Shown: positions 30,424 to 45,098, numbered from the stretch's first letter. The stretch is DNA of 64,000 bases from Globisporangium splendens (GCA_006386115.1 VFIW01000036.1:1-64000); one strand, 5' to 3'. A program made the numbers and translations. The notes: generated from the letters alone by a model not told the origin.

Positions 30424-30683
30424 ACGCGCGCGCCACGCACAAGCCTTGTCTTTATCGTATCAAGCCAAAGCCACTGTGATGTGTGTGCATATCCCCCAGT
30501 TTTCGTATAAATGCCACATCCAGTGACCTTTTTTTAAATGAAATATTCGAAGAACGAACAAAGCAGCAATGGGTGCATATATCTTTCCAACTGACATACC
30601 CGCAATGTGGGATCAGGTCTTTCTCGCGAATCTTTCACTGCTATTGCTGCACTCATTTGCTCTCTTTATCGCTTACAGACGCA

Positions 30684-31150
30684 ATGCCCACAAAGGCGCA
30701 CCACCAGAGCCAAGGCTACGCGACAACAATCATACCACTGGAACCGGAGTATCAGGACCAGGAGCGCGGCTACTGGGACGAGAGTGCGTCGCCGCAGAAC
30801 GCGAAGCCAAACTCTGCGTACTACACGCCTGCCGCTCCCACTCCGACTATTGTTGTCGTTCCCATTGAGAAAGAAGACGACGGCGCGGTCTTGAACAAGT
30901 GCGTGCACATCATCCTGGCGGTGCTGCTGCCGCCGCTCGGCGTGTTTTTCCAGACGGGCTGCAGCAAGGACCTCGCGATGAACGTGCTGCTCACGATACT
31001 AGGGTACGATTGTTTACATTGTGATTGTGTTTATGCATATCGCTAGATCGCGCTTTAATCGATTGGGGTCTCATGTGTTTATAATTGTCTTTTGTTGCCA
31101 GATACATCCCCGGGATCGTCCACGCGCTCTACCTGATCCTCACAGCGTAA
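30684..31150 (+). CDS. Pmp3/UPF0057 protein 3 with a long N-terminal extension
   Basis: Exon 1 is 30684-31003 and exon 2 is 31102-31150 (intron 98 bp); the product has 122 residues. The C-terminal part (NKCVHIILAVLLPPLGVFFQTGCSKDLAMNVLLTILG + YIPGIVHALYLILTA, in pieces) is a normal two-helix Pmp3 module with the family's conserved intron. It is preceded by about 70 hydrophilic residues rich in Pro, Tyr, Gln and Glu (LEPEYQDQERGYWDE ...) not seen in the other copies. A possible 3' splice site (CTTACAG) five bases before the ATG hints at a 5' UTR intron or an upstream exon. The extension is probably cytoplasmic and could mediate protein contacts or regulation. Confidence 0.88.
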
Positions 31151-31318
31151 ACGCTCTGAAGCACACTCCATCGCACTCTTTGTTTCTTTTTTGATGTGCT
31201 GCACTGCTGTCTTTATTCATAAACGTTTTTGCTTCATTAGCCTATCAAGAAGCTCTCGTTTCTATTCCATATACTGTTGCATATCAACCCAGACGCCTCA
31301 CATGTACTTACACCCTAC

Positions 31319-32881
31319 TTAGAACCCACAGAGGCAACCCGCCAATTTCTTTTTCACGTCATACAGAATGGCCTCGGCACGCGCATCCAGCTCGTCCCAC
31401 ATGCTCAGCGCCGTCGCGAGCCCCACGATGGAGACCATGGCCACGATCTCCGGCAGCGCAGCGTCCTCCTTTGAGCGCAATGGCGCGTATGCGAGCAGCG
31501 AGCCGCCGCCAGAGGCGTTGACGTCGCGCACGAGCTGTTTGGTGAGCTCATTCATGTCGACGTGGTGGTGGTGGCGCAGCATGTCCGCGTCCAGCGAGGA
31601 CGTCGGGCAGTGCAGGCGGAACTGGATCGCGTGCGGCAGTATGGCGTGCACGTCAAAGCGCGCGTCACCCTGCATTCTGGTGATGCACGCGGCGCGAGCT
31701 TCCTCATCACTTTGGCTTAGGACAGAAGTCTCAAAGTCCTGGAAGCATTTCTGGAGGTTCTGTTGGAGTTGAGCTTCGTCGTCCTGGAGCTTTGGCGTGC
31801 CGATGACCACGAACTGCGTCTTAGGCGCCGCGCGCCACGGACCCGCGTTCTCGACCTCGATGCGTTTCTTTCCGCTCATCTGCACGACGTAGCGGCTCTT
31901 GAGGTCGTCGGAGAGGTAGATGACGCCTTTGGCGCGCAGCACTCCCTGCGGTAAGTGCGATCGCAGCCAGCAGTGCACGGCCGCCAATGGCGTCGGCGTC
32001 GTTTGCTCATACGCCACGGACGCAAATGCATCACTTCCACTGGAGGCTACGCTAACGACACTGCTGCTGGTGTTATCCAGTAAGCGGAGCTTCCCGAATG
32101 CGCCGTCGCTGGCCGTGTTCCAATGCGCCTGGACGTGTTCGTGGCTCACAGCGTTGTAAATGTCCTCGGGCGGCGAGATGTCGAGCACGTGTGGCAAATA
32201 AATCTGGCAGTGGTCGGTCTCATACACACGCGCAAGCGGCGCGTACTCGGCGATGACGCTCTTGGCACGCACTTTGGCCGCGTCGTCCATGAGGTCGATC
32301 TTGTTGAGCACGACGACGTCGGCGCACGCGAGCTGACTGATCGCGACGTCGCACGGGGTAATACCCTGAAGCGCATCCTGCGCCATCGCGTCGCCATCAA
32401 CAACGACCACTACCGAATCCAACCGCGCGCGCGTCATCTTGCCGAATTTCTCCTGCACAGCGGCCACGAGCTGCGTCGGGTCCATCGTGCCGCTCGTCTC
32501 CATGACTAGATAGTCGAACTGCGTGTCGGACTCGTGCAGCGCGCGCCACACGACGTCCTTGAACGCGTCCACCGAGCGGTTCTGCACGCCGAACACCTCG
32601 GGGCGATGGTGGTGCGACGGCTTGACCTCGAACAGCGTCTTCTCCGTCACGAGCAGCGCGTCGACGTTGATGGCGGCGAGATCGCTCACGGCGCACGCGA
32701 TCTGCAGGTTGAGGCGGTTCGCCAGGATGTGCTGCAGCAGCGACGTCTTGCCGGCGCCCAGGAAGCCGCTCACGATCGTCACGGGAAGCTGTCGCTGCTT
32801 GGCGTTGCGCGCCAGCAGCCGCTGCTCGTAGCCCATGCACAGGTTCACGCGCGCCGCCGCGAGTGCCAGGTCGTCGGCCAT
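31319..32881 (-). CDS. COG0523/CobW-family GTPase lacking the CxCC metal motif
   Basis: A 520-residue single-exon gene. GTPase motifs: Walker A GFLGAGKTS at residues 39-47, switch-region AVSDLAAINVDALLV, Walker B/G3-type ETSGTMDP near 150, G4 NKIDLMD near 215. The C-terminal CobW_C domain runs from AVHCWLRSHLPQGVLRAKGVIYL to TQFVVIGTPKL. Family members are metal-transfer chaperones whose zinc or cobalt site is a CxCC between switch I and switch II. Here the aligned residues are V-Q-N-R (about 99-102), with a HHH cluster at 90-92 just before. The ATG at 32881 gives the usual distance to Walker A; the frame extends upstream to 33034, but that stretch looks like 5' UTR. The 3' end lies 168 bp from that of Pmp3 gene 3. 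Confidence 0.88.
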   Translation of the reverse strand: MADDLALAAARVNLCMGYEQRLLARNAKQRQLPVTIVSGFLGAGKTSLLQHILANRLNLQIACAVSDLAAINVDALLVTEKTLFEVKPSHHHRPEVFGVQNRSVDAFKDVVWRALHESDTQFDYLVMETSGTMDPTQLVAAVQEKFGKMTRARLDSVVVVVDGDAMAQDALQGITPCDVAISQLACADVVVLNKIDLMDDAAKVRAKSVIAEYAPLARVYETDHCQIYLPHVLDISPPEDIYNAVSHEHVQAHWNTASDGAFGKLRLLDNTSSSVVSVASSGSDAFASVAYEQTTPTPLAAVHCWLRSHLPQGVLRAKGVIYLSDDLKSRYVVQMSGKKRIEVENAGPWRAAPKTQFVVIGTPKLQDDEAQLQQNLQKCFQDFETSVLSQSDEEARAACITRMQGDARFDVHAILPHAIQFRLHCPTSSLDADMLRHHHHVDMNELTKQLVRDVNASGGGSLLAYAPLRSKEDAALPEIVAMVSIVGLATALSMWDELDARAEAILYDVKKKLAGCLCGF

Positions 32882-33475
32882 TTCTCCTGCTTTGTCTTCT
32901 GTGTCATTCGTTGACAGGTGTGAGAACGAATGCAAATGGTACACTGTACCGCGATAGAACCTATCCAAGAGCATGATTACAGCCATCATGCTTTTGCACA
33001 GGGAGAAACCGGCACACTGTACCATTCCACACACTTGACCTATTTAGATGCATGTTCAGGTGCATATGCTGTACGATAGGGTTGGATGTTTGAATGGTGT
33101 TAGACAGAGCGACACACACTCCGCGAGACACTTCAACATCAGACGAAGCCATCAAGAATGTCCACTATCAAAAAGATTCCCATGAAGCCATCTCGCTGTT
33201 TCTTCAGCCACTGCTGCGTTAAACACACATAGTGGGTGTTTTCGGGCAGCCAACCGCCGTAGCTGATGGTCGTAGGACTCGTGCGAAAAAGCGTCAGGTG
33301 TCTCCGCATGGACCCTCAGTGGGAACAACTGGCGGATCCGACCTGACCTGATGCCGTCCTTTCTTGCTGACCCTTTTTGTAGCTTCTCATTGTCTGCTTT
33401 GCGTCCTCCACCACAAGTCTGCAATACGTACCTGCAAGACAACAACTACACAGATCAACACCGAAAGAGCAAAGT
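32882..33475. other. Intergenic between divergent genes, no further gene seen
   Basis: 594 bp between the CobW-type gene start (minus) and Pmp3 gene 4 start (plus). No coding features recognised. Confidence 0.55.
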
Positions 33476-33753
33476 ATGGCAATCACCTGTGGCGATATTC
33501 CTCGATTGGTCTGCTCGGTCATCATCCCACCTCTGGGCGTGTATTTCCAAGTCGGCTGCACCAAAGACCTCGCGATCAATGTTCTGCTGACGCTGCTCGG
33601 GTGTGGTGTTTGTGTGTGTGTGTGTGTGTGTGTATACTATGCGCCATTAATCAAGCGGGGAGACTCACATGCTGTCTTGTGTGTGGTGGTAATGGCTTCC
33701 GTAGGTACATTCCTGGCATCATCCACGCTGTGTACATCCTCACGAAATACTAA
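33476..33753 (+). CDS. Pmp3/UPF0057 small membrane protein 4
   Basis: Exon 1 is 33476-33600, exon 2 is 33705-33753, 57 residues. MAITCGDIPRLVCSVIIPP, GVYFQVGCTKDLAINVLLTLLG and YIPGIIHAVYILTKY make the two-helix Pmp3 fold. The 104-bp intron begins GTGTGG, a weak donor, and contains a (GT)n run of about 28 bp right after the splice site, which could affect splicing. The protein is closest to copy 5, about 0.8 kb downstream, from which it differs at only a few positions, so these two are probably a recent tandem duplication. Its C-terminus is Tyr instead of Glu. Confidence 0.9.
33601..33636 (+). repeat. (GT)n microsatellite at the intron donor of Pmp3 gene 4
   Basis: GTGTGGTGTTT followed by about 11 GT repeats, starting at the first intron base. 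Several GT dinucleotides could compete as splice donors. Confidence 0.9.
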
Positions 33754-34541
33754 AAACAACGAAGAAATAAGACAAGAGTGCTCTCTAGAAAGAAGACGGC
33801 GCGAATGAAGAAATGTATCTGTTGTCCCTGTGTATGCAAACGTTGGCCACGGAACAATGCACGAACAAGTGTGTCTGGTTTCTTTGTTAAAGTCTGTGCG
33901 TGTGTTCACTGCATTATCGACGTCGTGGTCACCAGTTGCCTCTTGCGCCGACGCCACTGCGTCTCCCACCAGCAGTGTGAGGACCATGACGAGATCCTGC
34001 AGCCCAGAAGTGTTCTACATGATGTCGTACTGCGAAGCGCGAGGTTTGAGGAGCGAGACACATTTCGGGAGTTCTGAACGTTGCATGGAGCACCACGAAT
34101 GCATGGCGGCGTATTTTGATGGCTTCTCGTGTGTTCTCGTGAGGTCGAGGTCATAACTGGACCAAGCAATCTGGGTCGTAAAGATCAGAAAGAGTGATGA
34201 TGGGCGTGACTGACTGTATTGGCGCACGAGATGGCTGCATGTGGAGCCGAGGGATTCGGGAGTTCTTGAAGAAATTGAAATCTTGAAGATCGATGGGCGT
34301 GTGCACTTGCAGGCATCCACAATCAGAGAGACACGCAGCCATATTCATCGAAAGTATCGCCACTTTTCTCACAAAGGTTCTCGATTAACGGTCGGATCCG
34401 ATGTCCTTTGTAGTTTCTCTGCAGTTAGTTAGTTGGCCGGAGTTCGTTCCTCAGTGTCCACTTTGCTTCCTACAGCGCAAATCCTCCAACCGAACCAACA
34501 ACAACAAACAAGCGTCAACAGCAACTCGAATACAAAGCAGG
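33754..34541. other. Intergenic, no gene seen
   Basis: 788 bp between Pmp3 genes 4 and 5 with no recognisable gene. It probably holds the promoter of gene 5; its last 60 bp are A/C-rich (AACAACAACAAACAAGCG), a common 5' UTR composition here. Confidence 0.55.
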
Positions 34542-34826
34542 ATGGCGATCACATGCGGCGATATCCCACGACTGATCTGTTCGGTCATCATCCCACCCGT
34601 GGGCGTGTTTTTCCAAGTCGGCTGCAATAAAGACCTCGCGATTAACATTTTGCTCACGCTGCTCGGGTACGTTTCTGTGCGCGCATGCATTACTTACCTG
34701 AACGAGCTGATCCAATTGCTTGTTGCTGACCTCGCTTGCATCGTGCATTGGCGTGTTGTTGTGGCGTCGATATGCAGGTACATTCCTGGTCTCATCCACG
34801 CAGTCTACATCCTTGTCAAAGAATAA
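34542..34826 (+). CDS. Pmp3/UPF0057 small membrane protein 5
   Basis: Exon 1 is 34542-34666, exon 2 is 34778-34826, joined across a 111-bp intron (GTACGT...GCAG); 57 residues. MAITCGDIPRLICSVIIPP, VGVFFQVGCNKDLAINILLTLLG and YIPGLIHAVYILVKE. Two membrane helices as in the other copies. Asn replaces Thr before KD in the loop. Same strand as copy 4. Confidence 0.92.
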   Translation: MAITCGDIPRLICSVIIPPVGVFFQVGCNKDLAINILLTLLGYVSVRACITYLNELIQLLVADLACIVHWRVVVASICRYIPGLIHAVYILVKE

Positions 34827-35086
34827 TCGCCACGCGTACAGAGCGAATTACATCTGTCTTCGTCAGTAACCAACGGTTTTGGCCGCGAAAAAGTATCTTT
34901 TGATATGTTCGCGTGAATGAACCCTTGAATGCATTATGCCGAGTTATTCTCTTTCTTGGTTTTGGATACGGATGGAATTGCATCATAAATAACAACAGCC
35001 TGTTAGAAAGAAGCAGAGAATGACACAAACATACCCATTACAAAGACGAAGCCGAGACTCGCATGGCACGCACGTGCATGCAAGTC

Positions 35087-39475
<4,389 letters not shown>

Positions 39476-39973
39476 ATGCAGCAGGAACGCGAGTCTGCCG
39501 AGCTGTGCGCGAACGGATGCGGGTTCTTCGGCGCGCCGGCGAGTGGCGGCATGTGCTCGGTCTGCTGGAAGAAGACGATGTCGAAGCGCGCGGTCGACAA
39601 CTCTGCCACCTCGGCAGGTGCGTCCCCCGCCAAGTCCGATGCTCCGCGTGCTGAAACCGCCGATGCCGGCAACAACAACAACAACAACGATGTGGCTGTG
39701 GCTGGAAGCGTCGAAGTCGCGACGCCTGCTGGTGCTGCGGGTGAAGAGAAGGAGCCTGCGAAGTCAGTACAGAAGAACAAGAACCGCTGCTGGGAGTGCA
39801 AGAAGAAAGTGGGCCTCACTGCGATTGAGTGCCGGTGCGGGTACGTGTTCTGCAGCAACCACCGGTACGCGGACCAACACTCGTGCTCGTTCGACTTCAA
39901 GGCGGCCGACCGCGCTGAACTCGCGCGACGAAACCCTGGTGGCGGTCAGTTCGGAAAGTTGGAGAAGCTGTAA
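39476..39973 (+). CDS. A20/AN1 zinc-finger stress-associated protein (SAP)
   Basis: A 165-residue single-exon gene. The A20-type finger is at residues 11-30 (LCANGCGFFGAPASGGMCSVC, in pieces, with the CxxxC...CxxC pattern). A variable linker with an Asn run (NNNNNN near 62) follows. The AN1 finger is at about 103-145: RCWECKKKVGLTAIECRCGYVFCSNHR and then YADQHSCSFDF, keeping the Cys/His ligands. SAP/ZFAND5-type proteins bind ubiquitin and act in stress responses and proteasome regulation. The start is the first ATG in this frame near the conserved part, in a good context (AACAACATGC). Confidence 0.92.
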   Translation: MQQERESAELCANGCGFFGAPASGGMCSVCWKKTMSKRAVDNSATSAGASPAKSDAPRAETADAGNNNNNNDVAVAGSVEVATPAGAAGEEKEPAKSVQKNKNRCWECKKKVGLTAIECRCGYVFCSNHRYADQHSCSFDFKAADRAELARRNPGGGQFGKLEKL

Positions 39974-40587
39974 GCGGAGACTGGCACACTATGTGTGCGT
40001 CAACTTCCTGCTGCACGAGTCAAATTTCGTGATGTGAAAAAGAGCCCGCCCGAACGGCGGCTTCTCTTTTTATTTCGCTGCGAGTCGAGCTTCAACGGCG
40101 GCGAAATTGAACGAAAGACGGAAACAACGACCCACAGCAAGCACAGAACAGAAAAAGAGGATGGAGAGTGAAGCTTTGGAGGACGGCGTGATGAACGAAC
40201 TCTTTTTTTTTTCGCGATGTGGAGAAACCAATAGATTAAAAAGGAGTCTTTTTGAATGTCGTGCCGACATATATATATATTATTGCTGGTGGCGATTCGA
40301 TCGACAACAAGAACCACGACGAGAACGAGACAGCGAAACGAAAACAACCAAAAAAACACAGCATAATGTAAAGAGTATTTTGATTTGAAGCAAAGGAGCC
40401 TTGACGATTTGCTTCTGGTGTGTGTGTAATCCTCACTCTTTGTTGCATTGCAGGACATGATATCAAGACTCTGCGTTCAGGTATTGTGCGTGTTGTACTC
40501 TTTGTTCATGCGCTCCATTATTTATTATAACTCTTCTGCTTTCACTATGCCAGCCTCCACTTCTCTACGGTTTATTACTGCGGTTTG
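39974..40587. other. Intergenic, no gene seen
   Basis: 614 bp of AT-rich sequence with an (AT)n run at 40269-40281. It probably contains the SAP 3' UTR. Nothing else seen. Confidence 0.55.
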
Positions 40588-42200
40588 TCATCTGCGGAGC
40601 AGCGTTTCACCAGAAGGGATCCTCGCTGGAGCGTGCGGACGCCATGCGAGGTCGTGCGCTTCGTCGCCTGCGACACTGAGATCCATGGAAGAAACCCGAG
40701 ACGCTGGCAACGAAGGGGATTGCGTATCAGCAGGCGCGCGGTCGGAAAGCGGCGACGACATGGAGAGTTCAGTGGAAACTTGGCGCTGCGAAGAAGATCC
40801 TGAGTCTAAAGAAACGACTGGTGGAGAAGATGCGTACCTTTCCGCCGTAAACTCGTCCAATTGCGCGATCGACAGCGTCAGCGCTGAGAGCGATGTTAAC
40901 ACGTGACCTTGCTGCGCCTCGACGCTTACCTTGCGAAGCTCCAGACTCTCCACTTGCTGCTTGAGGTCCAGAAAGCGCGTGTGCATTTGCTGCTGCTGCT
41001 GATAGTCTCCAGTCGCCTGACCTAATGCCGACGCCTCAAGCAGCGTCGGCGGCACCTCTCTTTGCCAAAAGCTGCTTCCGTCGCGTCAAGTGGTGATTTC
41101 TCCGGTGTAGACTCAGCTTCCATTTGGTAGTCACTCGCTGCTTCTTGTGGCGCTGTAGTCTCCATCTTCGGATTTTGGCTGCGAGACATGTTCGACTCCG
41201 AGGATTCCTGATACGGTGAGGTCGAAAATGGCGCTTTCACCTGCGAGTCCCGATTGGAAGCACTGCGCTGACGCTTAACCGTGGGCTTGTCTTGCCGGCT
41301 GTGCTGAGAATCGTCACTTTGCAGTCGTTGCTGCATCTCCGCGTGGCTGCTTGGCCGTAAATCTGCGAGCTGAAAGCCGAAGACGGGTGAGTTGTCGTTA
41401 TGTTCAATGTCGGTCTTGCGGGCGAGAGCAGCCGCGACATCGTCAACGGTCCGATCTTCACCGAACATCGCGACGCACCGACTGCTGTGACTGACTTGGC
41501 GGAGCCCACCGCTCGTGGTTTTTGACCACGGTTGCTGCTCCAAGGTTCCCCGTATTTGAAGCACTTGACGACCTCGGATACGACGACACGAGTGATTTCC
41601 AAGAGTACTGGATCTCCTTCAGCGGGTTGTTCTTGATCGACTCGCGCAGAGTCGCAACCAGCACTTTTCGGTGGTCGCATGGGTGTTTAAACAGCAACTT
41701 TTGGGTATTTTCGCGGTTCAAGATACACATCTCGGCGTAGCTCACGGCTCGCACGCTCCCCGTGCGCCGATAGTCCATCAGCAGCGCCAGCTCGCCGAAC
41801 GACTCGCCCTGCCGGAAACGGTAGTACGTTTGCTCGCGCTCTTTATCTGTTTGCGCTGCGTTCGAACCACCACTTTGGTTCTTGTCATCGCCGTCTTCGC
41901 TGTCCGATGATCCGTCACGGTGGGTACTTGAATTTGACGCTCGCGTGCTCGTTACACCAGCAGCAGTGGTGCTTTCCGTGCTGCTACTGCGGACTTTGAC
42001 GAACTGCACGAGTTCGCATTTGTCCCGGTTGATCATGAAGAGCTGGTTGCCCGTCTCGCCCTTGCGAATGACGTAGTCGTCCGGCAATTACATGCGTACG
42101 TCCAGGTTCAGCACGATGTGCGTGATGAAATCGGACGAACACTCGTTCCAGAACGGGATGCTGAAAACGACAGGCAGCTGGCGCGCATCTCGTCAAAGCG
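40588..42200 (-). pseudogene. CNG-type channel, copy C (C-linker end, CNBD and tail only; broken)
   Basis: From about 42170 the minus strand reads QLPVVFSIPFWNECSSDF and VLNLDVRM, then TAA at 42088-42090, then in the same frame LPDDYVIRKGETGNQLFMI. Copy A has a Tyr codon (TAT) at the position of this stop. The CNBD continues with a Ser/Asp-rich insertion, GESFGELALLMDYRRTGSVRAV and the CNBD end. A frameshift near 41520 leads to a tail frame (DDVAAALARKTDIEH ... VFGFQLADL), and another near 41055 leads to PPTLLEASALG with a coiled coil (FLDLKQQVESLELRK) ending at 40588. No transmembrane domain of this family remains. Confidence 0.72.
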
Positions 42201-42535
42201 CTCATCTTTCCCACGTTTGATCACGCGGAGCAGCAGGTGCGATCCCAAGTGCAGCGCTTACACGCAAACCAGTGTGGTCACGACAGACGCGTACAGATCT
42301 TGCACCACCAGGCAGAGCACCGCGAGCGTGAAAAAGTTGAGCGTCCCTGCGAGATCGGCGACTTTTGTCGAATTGGCACAGGAACGCGGCCGCGAAGAAA
42401 CTGCACTGCGTTACAACCGTCACGGCGAGCGAGACCAGGAGCATGATGCCGCTCGAGAGCGTCGCATCGTCTCCGTGGGCTTCTTGTGCGTCAAAAGAAG
42501 GCTTCTGGTAAATGCAACGAGCTGAGCACCTCAGG
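42201..42535 (-). pseudogene. Fragment of an unidentified multi-pass membrane protein
   Basis: Directly upstream of copy C, the minus strand encodes hydrophobic helices in two frames: SSGIMLLVSLAVTVVTQCSFFAAAFLC, then VADLAGTLNFFTLAVLCLVVQDLYASVV, and after an in-frame TAA the stretch ALHLGSHLLLRVIKRGKDERFDEM (all in pieces). It does not match the channel helices of copy A, so copy C appears joined to a different decayed membrane protein gene. Family unknown. Confidence 0.45.
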
Positions 42536-42805
42536 CACGCGGAACCGAATCGTGAGAAGGCGATCGATTAATTAATCAATGGCTTCTCTCTCGTTCTCTT
42601 TCGATGCATGCACATGAGAACGAATGGAGTTTAGCGCATAAGCAGTAGAGATCAAATGCATTTATTTATTCAAGATCAATGCAACATTCGTGCGTCCAAC
42701 TTCTCTGTGATTCGAAGGCATGCGTGGAGCTTGCTGCGCTGGGTCGCGGGATTCGCGTTCGAAGCATGATGCGTGGTCAGTGCTTCCCGTGTAATTTTCC
42801 TTCCC

Positions 42806-43074
42806 TTACTCTTTGACGAGGATATACACGGCGTGGATGACTCCCGGAATGTATCTACAGGCAAAACAAGAAAGCGGACGGGTTAGTGCCAGTGGTAGGT
42901 TGGTCCTTCAAAATCTCAGTCCGAACAGCTATACAACAAATGAACGCACCCAAGAATTGTCAGCAGTACGTTGATGGCGAGGTCTTTTGTGCAGCCCACT
43001 TGGAAGAACACGCCAACTGGGGGAAGGATGACGGAGCAGATCAATCTTGGGATATCGCCGCACGTGACTGCCAT
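42806..43074 (-). CDS. Pmp3/UPF0057 small membrane protein 6
   Basis: Exon 1 is 43074-42950, exon 2 is 42854-42806; 95-bp intron (GTGCGT...TGTAG); 57 residues. MAVTCGDIPRLICSVILPP, VGVFFQVGCTKDLAINVLLTILG and YIPGVIHAVYILVKE. Standard two-helix Pmp3 protein with the family's intron. The reading frame stays open for 139 codons upstream of the ATG (to 43491). The 50 bases just before the ATG look like a C/A-rich 5' UTR, so the short product is preferred, but an extended form cannot be ruled out. Confidence 0.9.
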
Positions 43075-43491
43075 TGTGATGTCAAGTTGCTGGTGACGCC
43101 TTGGTAGGTGGGGCTTGGAGTGGGCTTGTTCGTGGCAGTGGAAATTGCAAAGTGAGATTGGATTTTGACCACCATGCACATGGTCGGCGTCATCCACAAT
43201 ATCGTCAATATCCTGTGGGTGACCCTTTTTTCTCTTGATGGCTTCTGCTATGTCGCACTTCAAGCGGCCAGTACCGCACTTTCGACCTTTCTCGCACATT
43301 TTGTCCACCAAATGGGAGACGATTTGCTCGCACATGGCGCACATAAGGCATGTGTCAAGCCCTCCAAAGTTCCACACATCCGCTATCGCATCCATGTGCA
43401 GTGGCGGATTCAAGTGTCTCGGCACATGTGGGTGCACTCCAGCAAACAGCAGATCAGAAAAGTCAGTTCTGGTTATTTTATAAACCTTCAA
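43075..43491 (-). other. Open frame in phase with Pmp3 gene 6, Cys-rich, unrecognised
   Basis: 139 codons without a stop, starting MKVYKITRTDF and containing a Cys-rich segment (DTCLMCAMCEQIVSHLVDKMCEKGRKC) followed by a charged KCDIAEAIKRKKGHPQDIDDIV. The Cys spacing faintly recalls saposin-like helical proteins, but no family was recognised. It could be an N-terminal extension like that of Pmp3 protein 3, a fragment of another gene, or chance. Confidence 0.3.
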
Positions 43492-44337
43492 ACAGGTTTT
43501 CTGACAACAATAGGGTTTCTGTGCTCACCATTAACTCGACAAATCTCAATGCATTCTGGTTGCCTCACTTGTCGTAGTGGTGCCTCAGGAAAAGAGCAAC
43601 AACAATACGTCTCGATAGCAGCTTCAGGTGCGGGATGGACGATGGCTGTGAATAGCCCGTGTCACAGTCAAATGCACCGAGGCTGCCTCTGACGAATTGT
43701 TGGCTGTCTCTGAGATACTTTTCGACTGCTGGGTCCAATTTGCGGAACTCACTTGACACCAACAATGAGGGAAACCTCGTGCTTGAAATAGAGAGAAAGG
43801 AGCGCCTTTTGCTGTCATTGTACGACGGCACGACCAACGAGATCGGAGAAGGCAATGAGGAGTCATTCCTGTCGAACACTTCCGATTAAAACCTATTTTG
43901 GAAAAGTTGGTTTCTTAACAAAATAAACTAAACCGAATGATCTCGATTTTTGGGGGGATTTTCCAAATCTGTAGATTTGACCTGCATTCATCATCATGCA
44001 TGCCACTAAAGCGAGATGGTTTCTATCTGCCATCCCTGAACCGGTTCACAAACTGCCAGACCGTTGATGTCAAATCACACACCTATTATTATCAAAACCG
44101 TCTTTCATTATTTCATATTTCGATTTGACTAGTCACTTCATGCATACTATGGTCGAACTTTGACACTTGGTAATGAGCGACACAAACCATCTGGATGGGT
44201 ACACATTCCCTCTGCAAGTCGAGTATTGACATGCCAAATCTCTTTTCACAGGGGTTCCTAGCGTTTTAGCCCCACCACACTCGTAACTGTCCAGCAGTTC
44301 TTTTCTGGTCTCTACCAGCAGTGGCAACGACAGCAGC
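43492..44337. other. Intergenic, no gene seen
   Basis: 846 bp with short frames only (a 104-codon minus frame at 43879-43565 has no recognised features). It contains the HGPRT promoter. Confidence 0.5.
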
Positions 44338-45098
44338 ATGGCGGTGCGTCAGCTGCATGTGCACTCTATGGCTCTGTCTACTGCTTATGCACTAATGCAC
44401 TCTACTGTTCTGTATGCGCGTAGACCTCTGAGCAAGCTGCTGCGGACTCGCGCCGCGGCATCTACCTCGACGATGACGCGACGTTCCAGAAGTCGCATTT
44501 CCTGATCCCACACCACTACCAGGACGACGTCGAGTCGGTGCTCATCCCGACGGGGCTCATCCAGGACCGCGTGGAGAAGATCGCGCAGGATATCCGCTAC
44601 GACTACGAGGGCAAGACCGTGCACTTGCTCTGCGTGCTCAAGGGCGGCTCGGCGTTCTTCCACGACCTCGTCGAGAAGCTGCGCCTCTTCCACAAGTACA
44701 ACAAGTGCGACTACGTGCCGTTCACGTTCGACTTTATCAAGGTCAAGAGCTACGAAGGCACCAAGAGCACGGGCAACGTGCAGATCTCGGGTGCCGACCT
44801 CGCCAAGTTCAAGGGCAAGGAGCTGCTGCTGGTTGAGGACATCATCGACACGGGCAAGACCATGTCCAAGCTCATCCCGTTGCTCCAGCAGTACGAGCCG
44901 GCGTCCGTCAAGGTCGCGAGTCTGCTCGAGAAGCGCAACCCCGAGAGCTGTGGGTTCACGGCCGACTACGCGGGCTTCTCCATTCCCGACAAGTTTGTCG
45001 TCGGCTACTGCTTGGACTACAACGAGATCTTCCGGGACCTGGACCACATCTGCGTCATCAGCGAGTCCGGCATCGCCAAGTACGCGTCCCATTCGTAG
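44338..45098 (+). CDS. HPRT1: Hypoxanthine-guanine phosphoribosyltransferase, two exons
   Basis: Exon 1 is a six-base coding mini-exon (ATGGCG, 44338-44343); exon 2 is 44424-45098; the 80-bp intron has a GTGCGT donor and CGTAG acceptor. Total 226 residues. The enzyme salvages hypoxanthine and guanine to IMP and GMP with PRPP. Motifs: LLCVLKGGSAFFHDL (pyrophosphate loop) near residue 77, FIKVKSYEGTKSTG (flexible loop) near 105, the PRPP motif LLVEDIIDTGKTMSKL near 140, and PDKFVVGYCLDYNE (purine-binding Lys/Phe region) near 190. The mini-exon model is chosen because the frame upstream of 44424 has no ATG at a suitable place and both splice sites fit. Confidence 0.9.
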
